Shown here: positions 39,283-48,540 of the stretch, one piece after another | Numbering within the stretch: position 1 is the first letter of the stretch | Layout: each line of letters opens with the position of its first letter | Assembly: GCA_913064945.1 (NCBI GenBank) | Contig: CAJYAN010000013.1 | Coordinates: 28,541 to 92,540, forward strand | Length of the DNA: 64,000 bases | Direction: 5' to 3' | Origin: an uncultured Gammaproteobacteria bacterium | GTDB taxonomy: Bacteria > Pseudomonadota > Gammaproteobacteria > UBA6429 > Thiohalophilaceae | The notes under the pieces: generated by a model | The model's database searches: none | The model's input: only the letters and a program-made list of their open reading frames with translations | Told to the model about the DNA's origin: nothing | Made by a program: the position numbers and the translations under genes

Positions 39283-39336
39283 AAGTTTATCGGTCTTTTT
39301 TAGTAATTGGCAAAACGTATTTGAAATTGCCCAAGC

Positions 39337-39353
39337 TGCACCACTCTAGTTCA
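39337..39353 (+). promoter_or_regulatory. NtrC-like enhancer site upstream of nasT
   Basis: TGCACC-ACTCT-AGTTCA matches the NtrC consensus TGCACY-N5-RGTGCA with one mismatch. It lies about 110 bp upstream of the -24 element of the sigma-54 promoter, a normal enhancer distance. Confidence 0.55.
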
Positions 39354-39445
39354 GCATCGAGGCAGCGGGTACTAAATCGATGCATAAACGTTGCATTTCT
39401 CTATGCTGTTGTCAACAAGCTATTGAAATTTAATAAATAAAATAT

Positions 39446-39462
39446 TTGGCACTTAAATTGCT
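39446..39462 (+). promoter_or_regulatory. Sigma-54 promoter of nasT
   Basis: TTGGCAC-TTAAA-TTGCT matches the -24/-12 consensus (TGGCAC-N5-TTGC) exactly, with GG and GC 12 bases apart. Transcription would start near 39473, leaving a short leader before ATG 39500. This also argues against the upstream in-frame TTG at 39446 as a start codon. Confidence 0.8.
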
Positions 39463-39499
39463 CTATCAAATACAAACTAAAGGATTATCCTGGTTGATT

Positions 39500-40084
39500 A
39501 TGGCTGAAAAACTTAGAGTCATGCTGGTTGATGAAGAACCAGGTCGTTCAGCCGTATTGGAAAGGGCGCTTAAGGACAATGGCTACGATGTTGTTGCGCG
39601 TATTGGTACGGATGAAGATCTGCTTGGTAAGGTTCGAACGATTCAACCCGATATGATTATTATTGATATGCAATCTCCGGATCGGGACACGCTGGAGTCA
39701 ATGCACTTGATTAATCGTGAACAACCAAAACCGATTGTGATGTTCGCTGAGAATAGTGACAGAGTCACTATCGCAGATGCGGTCAAGGCAGGAGTGAGCG
39801 CCTATGTTGTAGACGGCCTAAATGCCAAGCGTATACAGCCCATTATGGAAGTGGCCATAGCACGGTTTAGAGAATTCCAGGCATTAAGAGATGAACTGGC
39901 GAAGACCAAAACGGATCTGGCCGACCGAAAGGTGATCGACAGAGCAAAAGGTTTAATCATGACACAACGAAATTGTACCGAAGGGGAAGCGTATAAAGCG
40001 CTAAGGAAGTTAGCGATGGATCGAAATGATAAGCTGGCTAATGTCGCTAAAAGCGTTATAGAGATTGCAAAACTGTTATCCTGA
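39500..40084 (+). CDS. nasT: ANTAR-domain antiterminator NasT
   Basis: This 194-residue response-regulator-like protein has a receiver domain (1-125) with Asp56 in IIIDMQSPDRDTLE, a coiled linker (FQALRDELAKTKTDLADRK in part) and an ANTAR RNA-binding domain (about 130-190; IDRAKGLIMTQRNCTEGEAYKALRK). NasT binds two-hairpin leader RNAs and prevents intrinsic termination; NasS holds it inactive without nitrate. A TTG six bases upstream (39494) has better spacing to AAAGGA and is a possible alternative start. Three matching leaders occur in this window. Confidence 0.93.
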   Translation: MAEKLRVMLVDEEPGRSAVLERALKDNGYDVVARIGTDEDLLGKVRTIQPDMIIIDMQSPDRDTLESMHLINREQPKPIVMFAENSDRVTIADAVKAGVSAYVVDGLNAKRIQPIMEVAIARFREFQALRDELAKTKTDLADRKVIDRAKGLIMTQRNCTEGEAYKALRKLAMDRNDKLANVAKSVIEIAKLLS

Positions 40085-40097
40085 CGGTGAATTGATG

Positions 40098-40163
40098 ACC
40101 CAATGGCGGGTATTCACGGGCATTGTCAAATAAGGTTATGACAGGTATCGGACAAAGGCGTCC
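40098..40163 (+). promoter_or_regulatory. ANTAR-target leader RNA upstream of nasS
   Basis: The first hairpin is ACCC-AATGGC-GGGT (40098-40111) and the second is GGAC-AAAGGC-GTCC (40150-40163), 38 nt apart. Both six-base loops have A at position 1 and G at position 4, the established ANTAR recognition rule. The second loop and its 3' arm form part of the 5' arm of the terminator that follows, so binding by NasT would block termination. It begins 13 bases after the nasT stop. Confidence 0.85.
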
Positions 40164-40201
40164 ATTCTCATTGCGTATATCAATGAGATGGCGCCTTTTT
40201 T
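40154..40201 (+). terminator. Conditional terminator upstream of nasS
   Basis: The arms are 40154-40173 (AAAGGCGTCCATTCTCATTG) and 40181-40198 (its near-complement with small bulges), followed by six T (40196-40201). It overlaps ANTAR hairpin 2 and is the presumed attenuator controlled by NasT. Confidence 0.9.
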
Positions 40202-40433
40202 AGGCATAACAGAAGATTAGTCATTGCAAGACGGCAATAAAGATAAAATTTATTAATCCAGAACATGGTTTGTGTGAGCGTTACAGGCACAAATTGAGGA
40301 ACTAAATGCTATCTCGAGATGCTTTCACCTTCATCAAGTTAAGCAGGCAACAGGTAAATATCACTGATGTGGCTTTTACTTCATATTGTTTGCCGGATGA
40401 TTAAATTCAACATGAACGAATATAAGCTTGACA

Positions 40434-41693
40434 ATGAAAAAAATTAAACTTGGTTTTATTCCTTTGACTGACTGTGCACCACTTGTCATGGCCAGAGAAA
40501 AAGGGCTGTTCGAAAAGTATCAGCTTGATGTTGAATTAGTGAAGGAGGTCTCCTGGGCCAATATCAGGGACAAGGTCGCCGCCGGGACACTGGATGGTGC
40601 GCAAATGCTTGCGACGATGCCAATCGCCGCAACTCTGGGGGTTGGCGGGCCAGTCATACCGATGTTGTCTGCTATGGTGATGAGTTTAAACGGTAATGCA
40701 ATTACAATTTCTAACAAGCTTTTCGAGCAGATACGGACTATTGACAGGTCCTGTCTGACAGAGAACCCCATTATGGCGACAGGGCTTAAGAAGGTGATCG
40801 AGTCGCAAAAAATGGCAGGCAAGTCAAAATTACGCTTTGCGATAGTCTTCCCGACTTCTACACACAATTATGAATTGCGCTATTGGCTCGCCTCGGCGGG
40901 TATTGACCCCGATAATGATATTGAACTACTGGTGATTCCACCACAGCAAATGGTAGATAACCTGGCCTCCGGCAATATTGATGGATTCTGTGTCGGCGAC
41001 CCGTGGAATGGTTTGGCGGTACAGCAAGGCTTGGGACATACCCTTATTACGAAATATGAAATCTGGAATAATAGTCCAGAAAAAGTCTTTGCAGTAACAC
41101 AGGACTGGGCTGAACAAAATCAGGAAACGCATAAATCTATTCTTAAGGCCTTGCTTGAAGCCACAAAATGGCTAGATGCCGATATCGCCAATCGTCAACA
41201 GACGGCACACATATTAAGCAAAGAAGCCTATGTCAATACAAATGTAGACGTCATTGAGTTGTCTATGACAGGGACATTTCAGTATGATCAAGAATCAGCG
41301 TTGGTAACAATGGCAGATTTTAATGTCTTTCATCGTTATAGCGCCAACTTCCCCTGGCGCTCTCAAGCTGTTTGGTGGATAAGTCAAATGATACGCTGGG
41401 GACACATACGGGAAATATTTTCTATACATGAGGCCGTCAAAGCCATCTATCGACCGGATATTTATCGCTCCGCGATTGATGAACTTGGTGAGATAGCACC
41501 TGATGGAGATTATAAGACGGAAGGCGGACACTCTGGTATATGGAGACTGGAAACAGAAAACGGCCCACTGACAATGGGTCCAGATATATTTTTCGACGCT
41601 AAAGTTTATAATGCAGAGGATCTTGCAGACTACCTTTTAAGTTTTGATATCCAACATCCGGTGATAGATGTGCCGCGTCTTAGGAAAAATTGA
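40434..41693 (+). CDS. nasS: Nitrate sensor NasS (NrtA-like, cytoplasmic)
   Basis: This 419-residue protein resembles nitrate ABC-transporter binding proteins (KLGFIPLTDCAPLVMAREKGLFEKY; NLASGNIDGFCVGDPWN) but has no signal peptide, which is the hallmark of NasS. In other proteobacteria NasS binds nitrate in the cytoplasm and releases NasT. ATG 40434 was chosen; TTG 40428 is an in-frame alternative. No good ribosome-binding site is seen. A short frame (40412-40447, 11 codons) overlaps the start and might couple translation. The gene follows its own leader and terminator. Confidence 0.9.
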   Translation: MKKIKLGFIPLTDCAPLVMAREKGLFEKYQLDVELVKEVSWANIRDKVAAGTLDGAQMLATMPIAATLGVGGPVIPMLSAMVMSLNGNAITISNKLFEQIRTIDRSCLTENPIMATGLKKVIESQKMAGKSKLRFAIVFPTSTHNYELRYWLASAGIDPDNDIELLVIPPQQMVDNLASGNIDGFCVGDPWNGLAVQQGLGHTLITKYEIWNNSPEKVFAVTQDWAEQNQETHKSILKALLEATKWLDADIANRQQTAHILSKEAYVNTNVDVIELSMTGTFQYDQESALVTMADFNVFHRYSANFPWRSQAVWWISQMIRWGHIREIFSIHEAVKAIYRPDIYRSAIDELGEIAPDGDYKTEGGHSGIWRLETENGPLTMGPDIFFDAKVYNAEDLADYLLSFDIQHPVIDVPRLRKN

Positions 41694-41697
41694 TTTC

Positions 41698-41712
41698 GCA
41701 CAGTGCTAGTGC
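41698..41712 (+). promoter_or_regulatory. NtrC-like site upstream of nrtA
   Basis: GCAC-AGTGCTA-GTGC fits the NtrC core GCAC-N7-GTGC and, with flanking bases (CGCACAGT-N3-AGTGCG), matches the site at 50030-50044 almost exactly. It lies about 120 bp upstream of the sigma-54-like promoter and just after the nasS stop. Confidence 0.6.
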
Positions 41713-41746
41713 GTGAATTTACTATTTGAATGAAAATAGTGCGATA

Positions 41747-41793
41747 TTACTTTCAAGTGACATGCACGAATGCAAGTAAGCGCTTGAAAGTAA
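41747..41793. promoter_or_regulatory. Perfect 11-bp inverted repeat upstream of nrtA
   Basis: TTACTTTCAAG (41747-41757) and CTTGAAAGTAA (41783-41793) are exact reverse complements with a 25-bp spacer. They lie between the NtrC-like site and the sigma-54-like promoter. It could be an operator for another regulator or a terminator-like hairpin for nasS, but no T-run follows directly. Confidence 0.5.
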
Positions 41794-41817
41794 AGATTTT
41801 AAATAAAAGTTTAAAGA

Positions 41818-41833
41818 TGGTATGGCTTGTGCA
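41818..41833 (+). promoter_or_regulatory. Sigma-54-like promoter of nrtABC
   Basis: TGGTATG-GCTT-GTGCA fits TGGYAYR-N4-TTGCW with one mismatch (G for the first T), and GG and GC are 12 bases apart. Transcription would start near 41844, giving a leader of about 210 nt that contains the ANTAR elements. Confidence 0.6.
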
Positions 41834-41914
41834 ATACAACTTTCAGTATGACCAACGATGGTCATGAAGGCTGAAGAATCAAGTTTTCACTATGCACTAT
41901 GCATAGACGGTTAC

Positions 41915-41984
41915 TAACACATAGGTGTGTTACAGGGGCTGACTGAGGATTGCTCAGCCTGCCAGATTTAGGACAACGGCGTCC
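41915..41984 (+). promoter_or_regulatory. ANTAR-target leader RNA upstream of nrtA
   Basis: Hairpin 1 is TAACAC-ATAGGT-GTGTTA (41915-41932) and hairpin 2 is GGAC-AACGGC-GTCC (41971-41984), with a 38-nt linker that itself forms GGCTGA/TCAGCC. Both loops are A1/G4 hexaloops. The 3' arm of hairpin 2 is the first four bases of the terminator stem. Confidence 0.9.
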
Positions 41985-42029
41985 AAACCTACAGTTCAAT
42001 TTGTACTGCTAGGTTTGGACGTTTTTTTT
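41981..42029 (+). terminator. Conditional terminator upstream of nrtA
   Basis: GTCCAAACCTA (41981-41991) and TAGGTTTGGAC (42010-42020) pair perfectly, with an inner CAGT/ACTG pairing, followed by G and eight T. It ends 25 bp before the nrtA start. Confidence 0.95.
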
Positions 42030-42054
42030 GTGATGCGAAATATGAGGGTTTGAA

Positions 42055-43443
42055 ATGAAAAACGTAATTAAATCGAAATGTTGGCTAGGCTGGAGAAAAA
42101 TTACCATCGGTTTGTGTATTGGTGCAAGTCTTGTTACATCCACCGTATATGCCGGAGTCGGGGCACCTGAAAAAGAAGAGTTAAAGTTTGGTTTTATCAA
42201 ACTCACCGATATGGCACCGTTAGCGATTGCCTATGAAAAAGGCTATTTCGAGGATGAGGGTCTCTATGTAACCTTGGAAGCCCAGGCAAACTGGAAGGTT
42301 CTACTGGATCGTGTTATCGATGGAGAGTTAGATGGTGCACACATGCTGGCCGGTCAACCTCTTGGGGCAACGATTGGCTTTGGGACACAGGCAAATATCA
42401 TTACCGCATTTAGTATGGATCTGAACGGTAATGCGATTACTGTATCAAATGATATCTGGTCGCAAATGAAAAAGTATGTGCCGATGAAAGATGGTAAGCC
42501 GGTTCATCCCATTAAGGCAGACTACTTGAAACCTGTTGTGGATAAATATAAGTCGGAAGGTAAACCATTCAAAATGGGTATGGTCTTCCCTGTATCGACT
42601 CACAATTATGAGTTGCGTTACTGGTTAGCGGCGGGTGGAATTAATCCTGGATATTATGCTCCTGGTAAAGGAGATACCAGCGGCACACTAAAGGCTGATG
42701 TATTACTTTCGGTAACACCTCCGCCACAAATGCCATCGACCATGGAGGCAGGGACAATCTTTGGTTACTGTGTCGGAGAACCCTGGAACCAGCAAGCAGT
42801 ATTTAAAGGTATTGGCGTGCCTGTTATCACTGACGATGAAATATGGAAAAACAATCCAGAGAAGGTCTTTGGTGTTAGCAAAAAATGGGCCGACAAATAT
42901 CCCAATACGCATATACACGTAATTATGGCTTTGATACGTGCGGCCAAATGGCTCGATGAGGATAACAATAAAAATAGACCGGAAGCGGTTAAGATACTTG
43001 CGAGGAGCCAGTATGTTGGTGCAGATTACAAGGTCATTGCCAATAGTATGACCGGTACCTTTGAATACGAAAAAGGAGACAAGCGCGCGATACCAGATTT
43101 TAATGTTTTCTTCCGCTATAACGCTACGTATCCGTATTATAGCGATGCAGTTTGGTATCTAACTCAGATGCGTCGCTGGGGACAAATACCGGTAAAGAAA
43201 TCTGATAAGTGGTATATGGATATGGCGAAGAAAGTATATCGTCCGGATATTTATGCTATCGCAGCAAAAGAATTAATTGCAGAGGGTAAAATGAAAGCCA
43301 GTGATTTCCCGGATTTTGCAAAAGAAACCGGTTTTCGAAAGCCACAGACGCAATTTATTGACGGCATTACCTACGACGGAACAAAACCAAATGCCTATCT
43401 GAAGAAATTTAAGATCGGTCTCAAAGGCGATGACAAAATATAG
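42055..43443 (+). CDS. nrtA: Nitrate ABC transporter substrate-binding protein
   Basis: This 462-residue periplasmic nitrate/nitrite-binding protein has an N-terminal signal peptide (about 1-33, ending VYA-G). The mature domain repeats the NasS signature ([31 protein letters not shown]). It delivers nitrate to NrtB and NrtC. It is the first gene of nrtABC and lies behind the second ANTAR leader. Confidence 0.93.
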   Translation: MKNVIKSKCWLGWRKITIGLCIGASLVTSTVYAGVGAPEKEELKFGFIKLTDMAPLAIAYEKGYFEDEGLYVTLEAQANWKVLLDRVIDGELDGAHMLAGQPLGATIGFGTQANIITAFSMDLNGNAITVSNDIWSQMKKYVPMKDGKPVHPIKADYLKPVVDKYKSEGKPFKMGMVFPVSTHNYELRYWLAAGGINPGYYAPGKGDTSGTLKADVLLSVTPPPQMPSTMEAGTIFGYCVGEPWNQQAVFKGIGVPVITDDEIWKNNPEKVFGVSKKWADKYPNTHIHVIMALIRAAKWLDEDNNKNRPEAVKILARSQYVGADYKVIANSMTGTFEYEKGDKRAIPDFNVFFRYNATYPYYSDAVWYLTQMRRWGQIPVKKSDKWYMDMAKKVYRPDIYAIAAKELIAEGKMKASDFPDFAKETGFRKPQTQFIDGITYDGTKPNAYLKKFKIGLKGDDKI

Positions 43444-43533
43444 CGACGAATAGACCTCCCCTCAAGCGAGGGGAGACTTACTATTTATTGCCTAGCGCAG
43501 ATTTGTTAATACGTCGAAACAGGAAATTGAACA

Positions 43534-44556
43534 ATGAACACTCGTGTGTTATCGACACTAGAAGGTTTTAAAATGATGCAAATCGTTTCGTTACTACATA
43601 AAAGCCAGAATATTAACTGGTCGAAGATACCAGGAATTCTATTTAATAAAGTGGGGATTCCTGTGATTGCGATCATTATATTTTTGCTGCTGTGGGGCGG
43701 GATTGCCTCCAGAATACATACCTCACTAGGACAGCTCCCCGGGCCGATTCAGGTATGGGGCCAGGCAATGACACTTGTAGCAGAACACAAGGCCGAACGC
43801 GCAAAAGAGGCTGCATTTTATCATCGCCAGGAAGTTAGAAACAATAAAAAGCTTGCGCTCAACCCGAATGCCAAAGTGAAAATACGCCCTTATACTGGTC
43901 AGAAGACTTTTTTTGATCAAATTCTAACCAGCATAATCACCGTGATGACCGGCTTTATATTTGCCTCCCTTATTGCTATACCTGTTGGCATCTTATGCGG
44001 TTTAAGTACAACGATATATAGTGCGCTAAATCCGCTTATACAGACGTTCAAGCCCGTCTCACCTCTCGCCTGGCTACCAATTGTGACTATTATAGTGAGT
44101 GCTGTTTATGTCAGCAGTGATCCTATGTTTGAAAAATCATTCGTAACATCCGCAATTACAGTAACACTTTGTTGTATGTGGCCAACAATGATAAATACTA
44201 CCGTAGGTGTATCAACCATTGACAGCAATCTCATTAATGTCAGCAGAGTATTACGGCTTGGTTGGTTTACACATATTCGAAAAATAGTATTACCTTCGTC
44301 AATTCCCATGATGTTTACCGGTTTACGTGTTTCACTGGGGATTGGCTGGATGGTGTTGATTGCTGCCGAGATGTTGGCACAAAACCCTGGTCTTGGAAAA
44401 TTTGTCTGGGATGAATTTCAAAATGGCAGTTCTAATTCTCTGGCAAGAATTATGGTGGCGGTATTCACAATTGGAATTATCGGCTTTCTTCTGGATTTTT
44501 TAATGCTAACGCTTCAGAAAGCAGTGTCCTGGGATAAGAATGTCACAATACGATAA
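43534..44556 (+). CDS. nrtB: Nitrate ABC transporter permease
   Basis: This 340-residue inner-membrane permease has an N-terminal transmembrane helix (about 40-58), a charged loop (VAEHKAERAKEAAFYHRQE) typical of proteobacterial NrtB, and five further helices. The EAA-like cytoplasmic loop is AAEMLAQNPGLGKFVWDEF. AGGAAA precedes ATG 43534. ATG 43573 (MMQIVSLL) is a possible downstream start. Confidence 0.92.
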   Translation: MNTRVLSTLEGFKMMQIVSLLHKSQNINWSKIPGILFNKVGIPVIAIIIFLLLWGGIASRIHTSLGQLPGPIQVWGQAMTLVAEHKAERAKEAAFYHRQEVRNNKKLALNPNAKVKIRPYTGQKTFFDQILTSIITVMTGFIFASLIAIPVGILCGLSTTIYSALNPLIQTFKPVSPLAWLPIVTIIVSAVYVSSDPMFEKSFVTSAITVTLCCMWPTMINTTVGVSTIDSNLINVSRVLRLGWFTHIRKIVLPSSIPMMFTGLRVSLGIGWMVLIAAEMLAQNPGLGKFVWDEFQNGSSNSLARIMVAVFTIGIIGFLLDFLMLTLQKAVSWDKNVTIR

Positions 44557-44576
44557 AAATAAGAAAAGGTTAAATC

Positions 44577-45374
44577 ATGACTAATCATTTAGATATATCA
44601 AATGTTTCCATTGAGTTTCCAATACCAGGTGGTGTCTATAAAGCGCTTGATAATGTAGATATTAAAATTTCGAAAGGAGAATTTGTCTCTCTGATTGGTC
44701 ATTCAGGATGTGGTAAATCTACCGTACTCAATATTGTTGCCGGTCTTTACCAGGCAACGACTGGTGGCGTAATTCTAGATGGTAAAGAAGTTAATGAGCC
44801 TGGTCCTGACCGTTCCGTTGTATTTCAGAACCATTCTTTGCTTCCATGGTTAACTGCCTATGAAAATGTAGAGCTTGCGGTAAATCAGGTTTATAAGGAT
44901 CGAAGTAAGCAGGAAAAAAAGAAGTGGGTCGAGCATAATCTGGAGCTGGTGCACATGACACATGCCATGCATAAGCGGCCTAATGAAATTTCCGGTGGTA
45001 TGAAACAGCGTGTTGGCATTGCGCGTGCGCTTTGCATGGAACCAAAAGTATTATTGATGGATGAACCGTTTGGTGCACTTGATGCTCTGACAAGAGCCCA
45101 TATGCAGGATTCTTTGATGGAAATTCAGGCACGCTTAAAAAACACCGTGATTATGATCACCCACGATGTCGATGAAGCAGTGCTTCTGTCTGATCGCATC
45201 GTTATGATGACTAATGGCCCGGCGGCAAGCATAGGTGAAATTGCTGAAGTCAATCTACCGAGACCACGAAATCGAGTCGAGCTGGCAGGCAATGAAGAGT
45301 ATAATAATATTCGTGCCCAAGTGCTAAAATTCCTGTACGAACGTCAGACGAAACCAGTTGAAAGTGTCGCCTAA
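44577..45374 (+). CDS. nrtC: Nitrate ABC transporter ATP-binding protein
   Basis: This 265-residue ABC ATPase energises nitrate uptake. Walker A is GHSGCGKST, the signature is ISGGMKQRVGIARAL and Walker B is VLLMDEPFGALDA, followed by the switch His in MITHDVDEAV. It has no C-terminal substrate-binding domain, so it corresponds to NrtD/NasD in size. It follows nrtB by 20 bp. Confidence 0.93.
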   Translation: MTNHLDISNVSIEFPIPGGVYKALDNVDIKISKGEFVSLIGHSGCGKSTVLNIVAGLYQATTGGVILDGKEVNEPGPDRSVVFQNHSLLPWLTAYENVELAVNQVYKDRSKQEKKKWVEHNLELVHMTHAMHKRPNEISGGMKQRVGIARALCMEPKVLLMDEPFGALDALTRAHMQDSLMEIQARLKNTVIMITHDVDEAVLLSDRIVMMTNGPAASIGEIAEVNLPRPRNRVELAGNEEYNNIRAQVLKFLYERQTKPVESVA

Positions 45375-45512
45375 AGCGTAATACTGCTGGTGGCTGTATA
45401 AAAAAGGATATTGTCTGCAACGAATAGTCTTCCTTATGTGGTGTCCGAACTAATTTCTACGCGTTATATGTAAGTAGTGATAAATCAGGCATATTCACTA
45501 GTGCTGTCCGGG

Positions 45513-46298
45513 TCAGCCATAAAGTATTTTGGCACTTAGGAGCAACAGGAAATAGCCAAAGAATAGCTTAAGCCGGTGCGGCGAAATACGATGGGATATT
45601 TTTGCTCCAAGGGGCGCGAAGAGGGTGCTCGCCACAACGATGCTGAAAAATGCCGGAAAATTAACAAAACCAAGACTCCATTGTGGTCGATTAGCAACAC
45701 CCCAGCCAGTAATAATAAATCCAGCAACCCCCGCAATGGCGATCGGCAGACCAATCGCTGCCGACGTGGCAATAGCATTGCGTATTGTGATATTGCACCA
45801 GGTCAAAAATGGGACACTCATTGAACCTCCACCAACTCCCATTAAGGATGAAATGGTACCAATTAATGCACCAAAAAAAATCATGCCCGGTACTCTTGGT
45901 AACTGTCTATGGGGGCTTGTCGTGTTGCCAAAGATCATCTGAGCGGCAACCATTAACATAAAAAGCCCAAACATGATTCTCAAGTAATCGCCAGCGATCA
46001 TTTTCGCAAGCATTGCGCCAAGCAGTCCACCACATATTATTCCCGGAGTAATCTTTTTAAATACCGGCCATAGAATGGCGCGATGTTTTTGGTGGGCACG
46101 AATGGATGAAATAGAGGTGACGACGATAGTAGCAAGAGAGGTTCCGATCGAGACATGCATTAGTACGTCGGAATGAATCCCCTGTGATTTAAACACTAGT
46201 GCCAGGACGGGGACAATAATGATACCGCCGCCAATGCCCAGCAGACCAGCCAGGGTACCGGCAACCGCTCCCATGCCAACAAGTATAATAACTTCCAA
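45513..46298 (-). CDS. TauE/SafE-family sulfite/anion permease
   Basis: This 261-residue membrane protein has about eight transmembrane helices and the twofold family repeat: GLLGIGGGIIIVPVLAL near the N-terminus and SLMGVGGGSMSVPFLTW in the middle. Members export sulfite, sulfoacetate or related anions, and some take up other compounds. It converges with nrtC. The substrate is unknown; a link to nitrate genes is only positional. Confidence 0.9.
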   Translation of the reverse strand: MEVIILVGMGAVAGTLAGLLGIGGGIIIVPVLALVFKSQGIHSDVLMHVSIGTSLATIVVTSISSIRAHQKHRAILWPVFKKITPGIICGGLLGAMLAKMIAGDYLRIMFGLFMLMVAAQMIFGNTTSPHRQLPRVPGMIFFGALIGTISSLMGVGGGSMSVPFLTWCNITIRNAIATSAAIGLPIAIAGVAGFIITGWGVANRPQWSLGFVNFPAFFSIVVASTLFAPLGAKISHRISPHRLKLFFGYFLLLLSAKILYG

Positions 46299-47204
46299 AA
46301 TATTATTCCTGAAATTTGTTTAGTCGTAGGCGGGACCGTATTGTATATTGGGCGCCATGCGTGTCTAGTCGTGGAATAGTAGTCAACAACACGGTATCGA
46401 GCAAGCCTCGCTGCTCATTACTTACAGGGCTATATAACATATAACATGGTATGCGGCTAATACTCTATCGTGCACCCCGAAGATTTCATCAATGGCATTA
46501 TCAAAGATAGCACTTGTTTCGATTAGTCTGTGCCTAAAGTCAGTCAGCTGCCTCAAAAAAGGCCCAACCAGTTTACCCTCATGTGCAAAAATTTTTCGAT
46601 TAAGAAGTATTTAAGATAGTAGATTCCCAGAATTTATAATACACAATTGTGGAATATATGCATAGTGTACTGACATTGTGTTTTGGCTATCAAAGTCGTA
46701 TGCAGAGAAGAATGGCAATGTTGCCCGTGTGCGTTAACCTCCCCAAAAAAACAGTTGAGTTGAGCATGATTATATTACTAGCATGTAAAAATCATTTCGA
46801 TTTCCTGCCGAAGGAGGGGGCTGCTACTGAGGGATCCCCGCAAAATTTTTAGTGACGGGTCAGTACAAGGTGACACTGAATAATGACAATTTTTCAGTGT
46901 TGAGGTGGCCATCTCGAGAATATGCTGTGCATCACGAGATGGTGTCAGTTACCGGAGAGTATCCTTTAGGGCGATTCACTGCTTCGCAAGGACGGGCTTT
47001 TTTCATTGCGTATACTATGACACTTAAGTAACTCATTGTTTTTGATCGCAATTTTGTGGGGATGAGACAGAGTCTACTATATAAGTTTTTTGTCAAAGGG
47101 CCTTCATTGAAGAACATCGGACTGGCTCTGTAGATTAAATGTCCTGCGCCGATCAGAATCTTGCTGATCGCTATTGAGTCAATTGCGGCGTAGTAATTAG
47201 TGTG
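46299..47204. other. 906-bp region without a recognised gene
   Basis: Frames of 61-67 codons here have no recognisable protein features. Two tandem hairpins lie at 46873-46900 (ACACTGAA/TTCAGTGT) and 46909-46942 (CCATCTCG/CGAGATGG), followed after about 45 bases by GGGCTTTTTT. A further hairpin GATCAG/CTGATC is at 47154-47172. This could be a small RNA or the remains of an insertion. I see no matching riboswitch class. Confidence 0.45.
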
Positions 47205-48539
47205 TCATACAGGCAAGCAAATGGTGATACATAGGCCGCCATCAGGCCGGTTGTGTGCACCAATAGTACCCTGATGAATTTCTATGGCGCGGCGGGCTAT
47301 TGCCAGGCCGAGACCGTACCCCGGTACTTTTGTATTTTGCTCCAGATCATCGATGCGTACAAATGGCAGAAAGAGTTGCGTCAGGTTTTCTTCGGTGACA
47401 CCCTTGCCAGTATCACATACAGATATTGTTATGTGGCTGTCATTCTGACTTAGTGATATCGTCACCAAGCCTGCAGAGGGTGTATAGAATGTGGCATTGC
47501 GAACGACATTTTCAACTGCTCTATGAATAAGTTCCATATTCCCCTGAATTAAAACTTCACCAGAAGGGTTGTACTGAACTTGCTTGTTTTGTTTTTTTGC
47601 TTCAAATCTCGCATCATCCGCGACCGCTTGAATAAGACCACTGATATCGAACAGGTCATATTCATTATTAATTGCAGACTCCAGTTTTGAAAGTGTCAGA
47701 AGATTTCCTACCAATTCATTTAGGCGCTGACTCTCTTTTTCGACACGCTGCATTAGTTCCATGTGCTTTTCTGGTTGTTGCCGTCCCATTTCAATGGCAA
47801 CCTGTAATCGGGCCAATGGTGAGCGTAGTTCGTGGGATACGTCATTTAGCAGGCGTTTCTGCACAGCAATAAGTTGTTGTACCTGAGCTGCCATATGATC
47901 AAAGTCTCTAGCCAATTCGGTGATTTCATCACGACGCCTGCCCATTTCAGGCATAACGCGAGTCTCAAGTCTCCCGTCAGCAAAACGATTTGTCGCTGCT
48001 CGTAAAAACCGTATCGGTTTTGTGATATACCATGCGAGAACAGCGCTAAATAACAGACTGCCGAGAAGAATGATCATGAGTGACATAACAGGTATATGTC
48101 TTAATGGGTAATGCCCGTGTTTTCTAAGAGGATGTCGAGGAATAAATAGCATATAACGCTTACCATCAGGAGTGAAGACCTGTTGTATGGCAGATTGATG
48201 TGGTCTGTTTAGCGCCTCATGCGCCTTTGTGAGCATTAACTCAGTAACAGCTCTGCCAAGCAGCTCCTGGCCTTTGTCGTTGACAATATAGATCGGAAAT
48301 GGACGGTGATGACGACGATGCCGTTGTTCAACTACCTCTTTGATTGCAGATATGCCTCCATAGCGGAGTATACTGGCGGTCGTACTTATGTTCATATCCG
48401 CTCGCGGACTATCTACCAGCACTTCCAGCTGTGCGATTCGGTCACGATTATGCTGCCATATCAGAAGTCCAGAAGCCGCACTGATTAACAATAATGTTAT
48501 CCAGAATCCAAAAAATATTTTCCAGAATAAACGCCCCAT
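47205..48539 (-). CDS. cpxA: Envelope-stress sensor histidine kinase, CpxA-like
   Basis: This 444-residue inner-membrane kinase has helix 1 (about 7-28), a short periplasmic domain (about 30-155), helix 2 (about 150-170) and a HAMP linker (ADGRLETRV). The His phosphorylation site is in DVSHELRSPLARL, and the ATPase domain has N, G1 (DTGKGV) and G2 (GYGLGLAI) boxes. It follows cpxR by one base. The adjacent Spy/CpxP-like gene supports the Cpx assignment. Confidence 0.88.
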   Translation of the reverse strand: MGRLFWKIFFGFWITLLLISAASGLLIWQHNRDRIAQLEVLVDSPRADMNISTTASILRYGGISAIKEVVEQRHRRHHRPFPIYIVNDKGQELLGRAVTELMLTKAHEALNRPHQSAIQQVFTPDGKRYMLFIPRHPLRKHGHYPLRHIPVMSLMIILLGSLLFSAVLAWYITKPIRFLRAATNRFADGRLETRVMPEMGRRRDEITELARDFDHMAAQVQQLIAVQKRLLNDVSHELRSPLARLQVAIEMGRQQPEKHMELMQRVEKESQRLNELVGNLLTLSKLESAINNEYDLFDISGLIQAVADDARFEAKKQNKQVQYNPSGEVLIQGNMELIHRAVENVVRNATFYTPSAGLVTISLSQNDSHITISVCDTGKGVTEENLTQLFLPFVRIDDLEQNTKVPGYGLGLAIARRAIEIHQGTIGAHNRPDGGLCITICLPV

Positions 48540-48540
48540 A

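Noticed and set aside
39446..39499. Upstream TTG as nasT start
   Set aside because: It falls within the sigma-54 promoter, upstream of the predicted transcription start.
46649..46852. 67-codon frame in the 906-bp gap
   Set aside because: No ribosome-binding site or recognisable composition; chance open frame.
46860..46990. c-di-GMP or molybdenum-cofactor riboswitch
   Set aside because: The tandem hairpins do not match the conserved cores of these classes as I know them.
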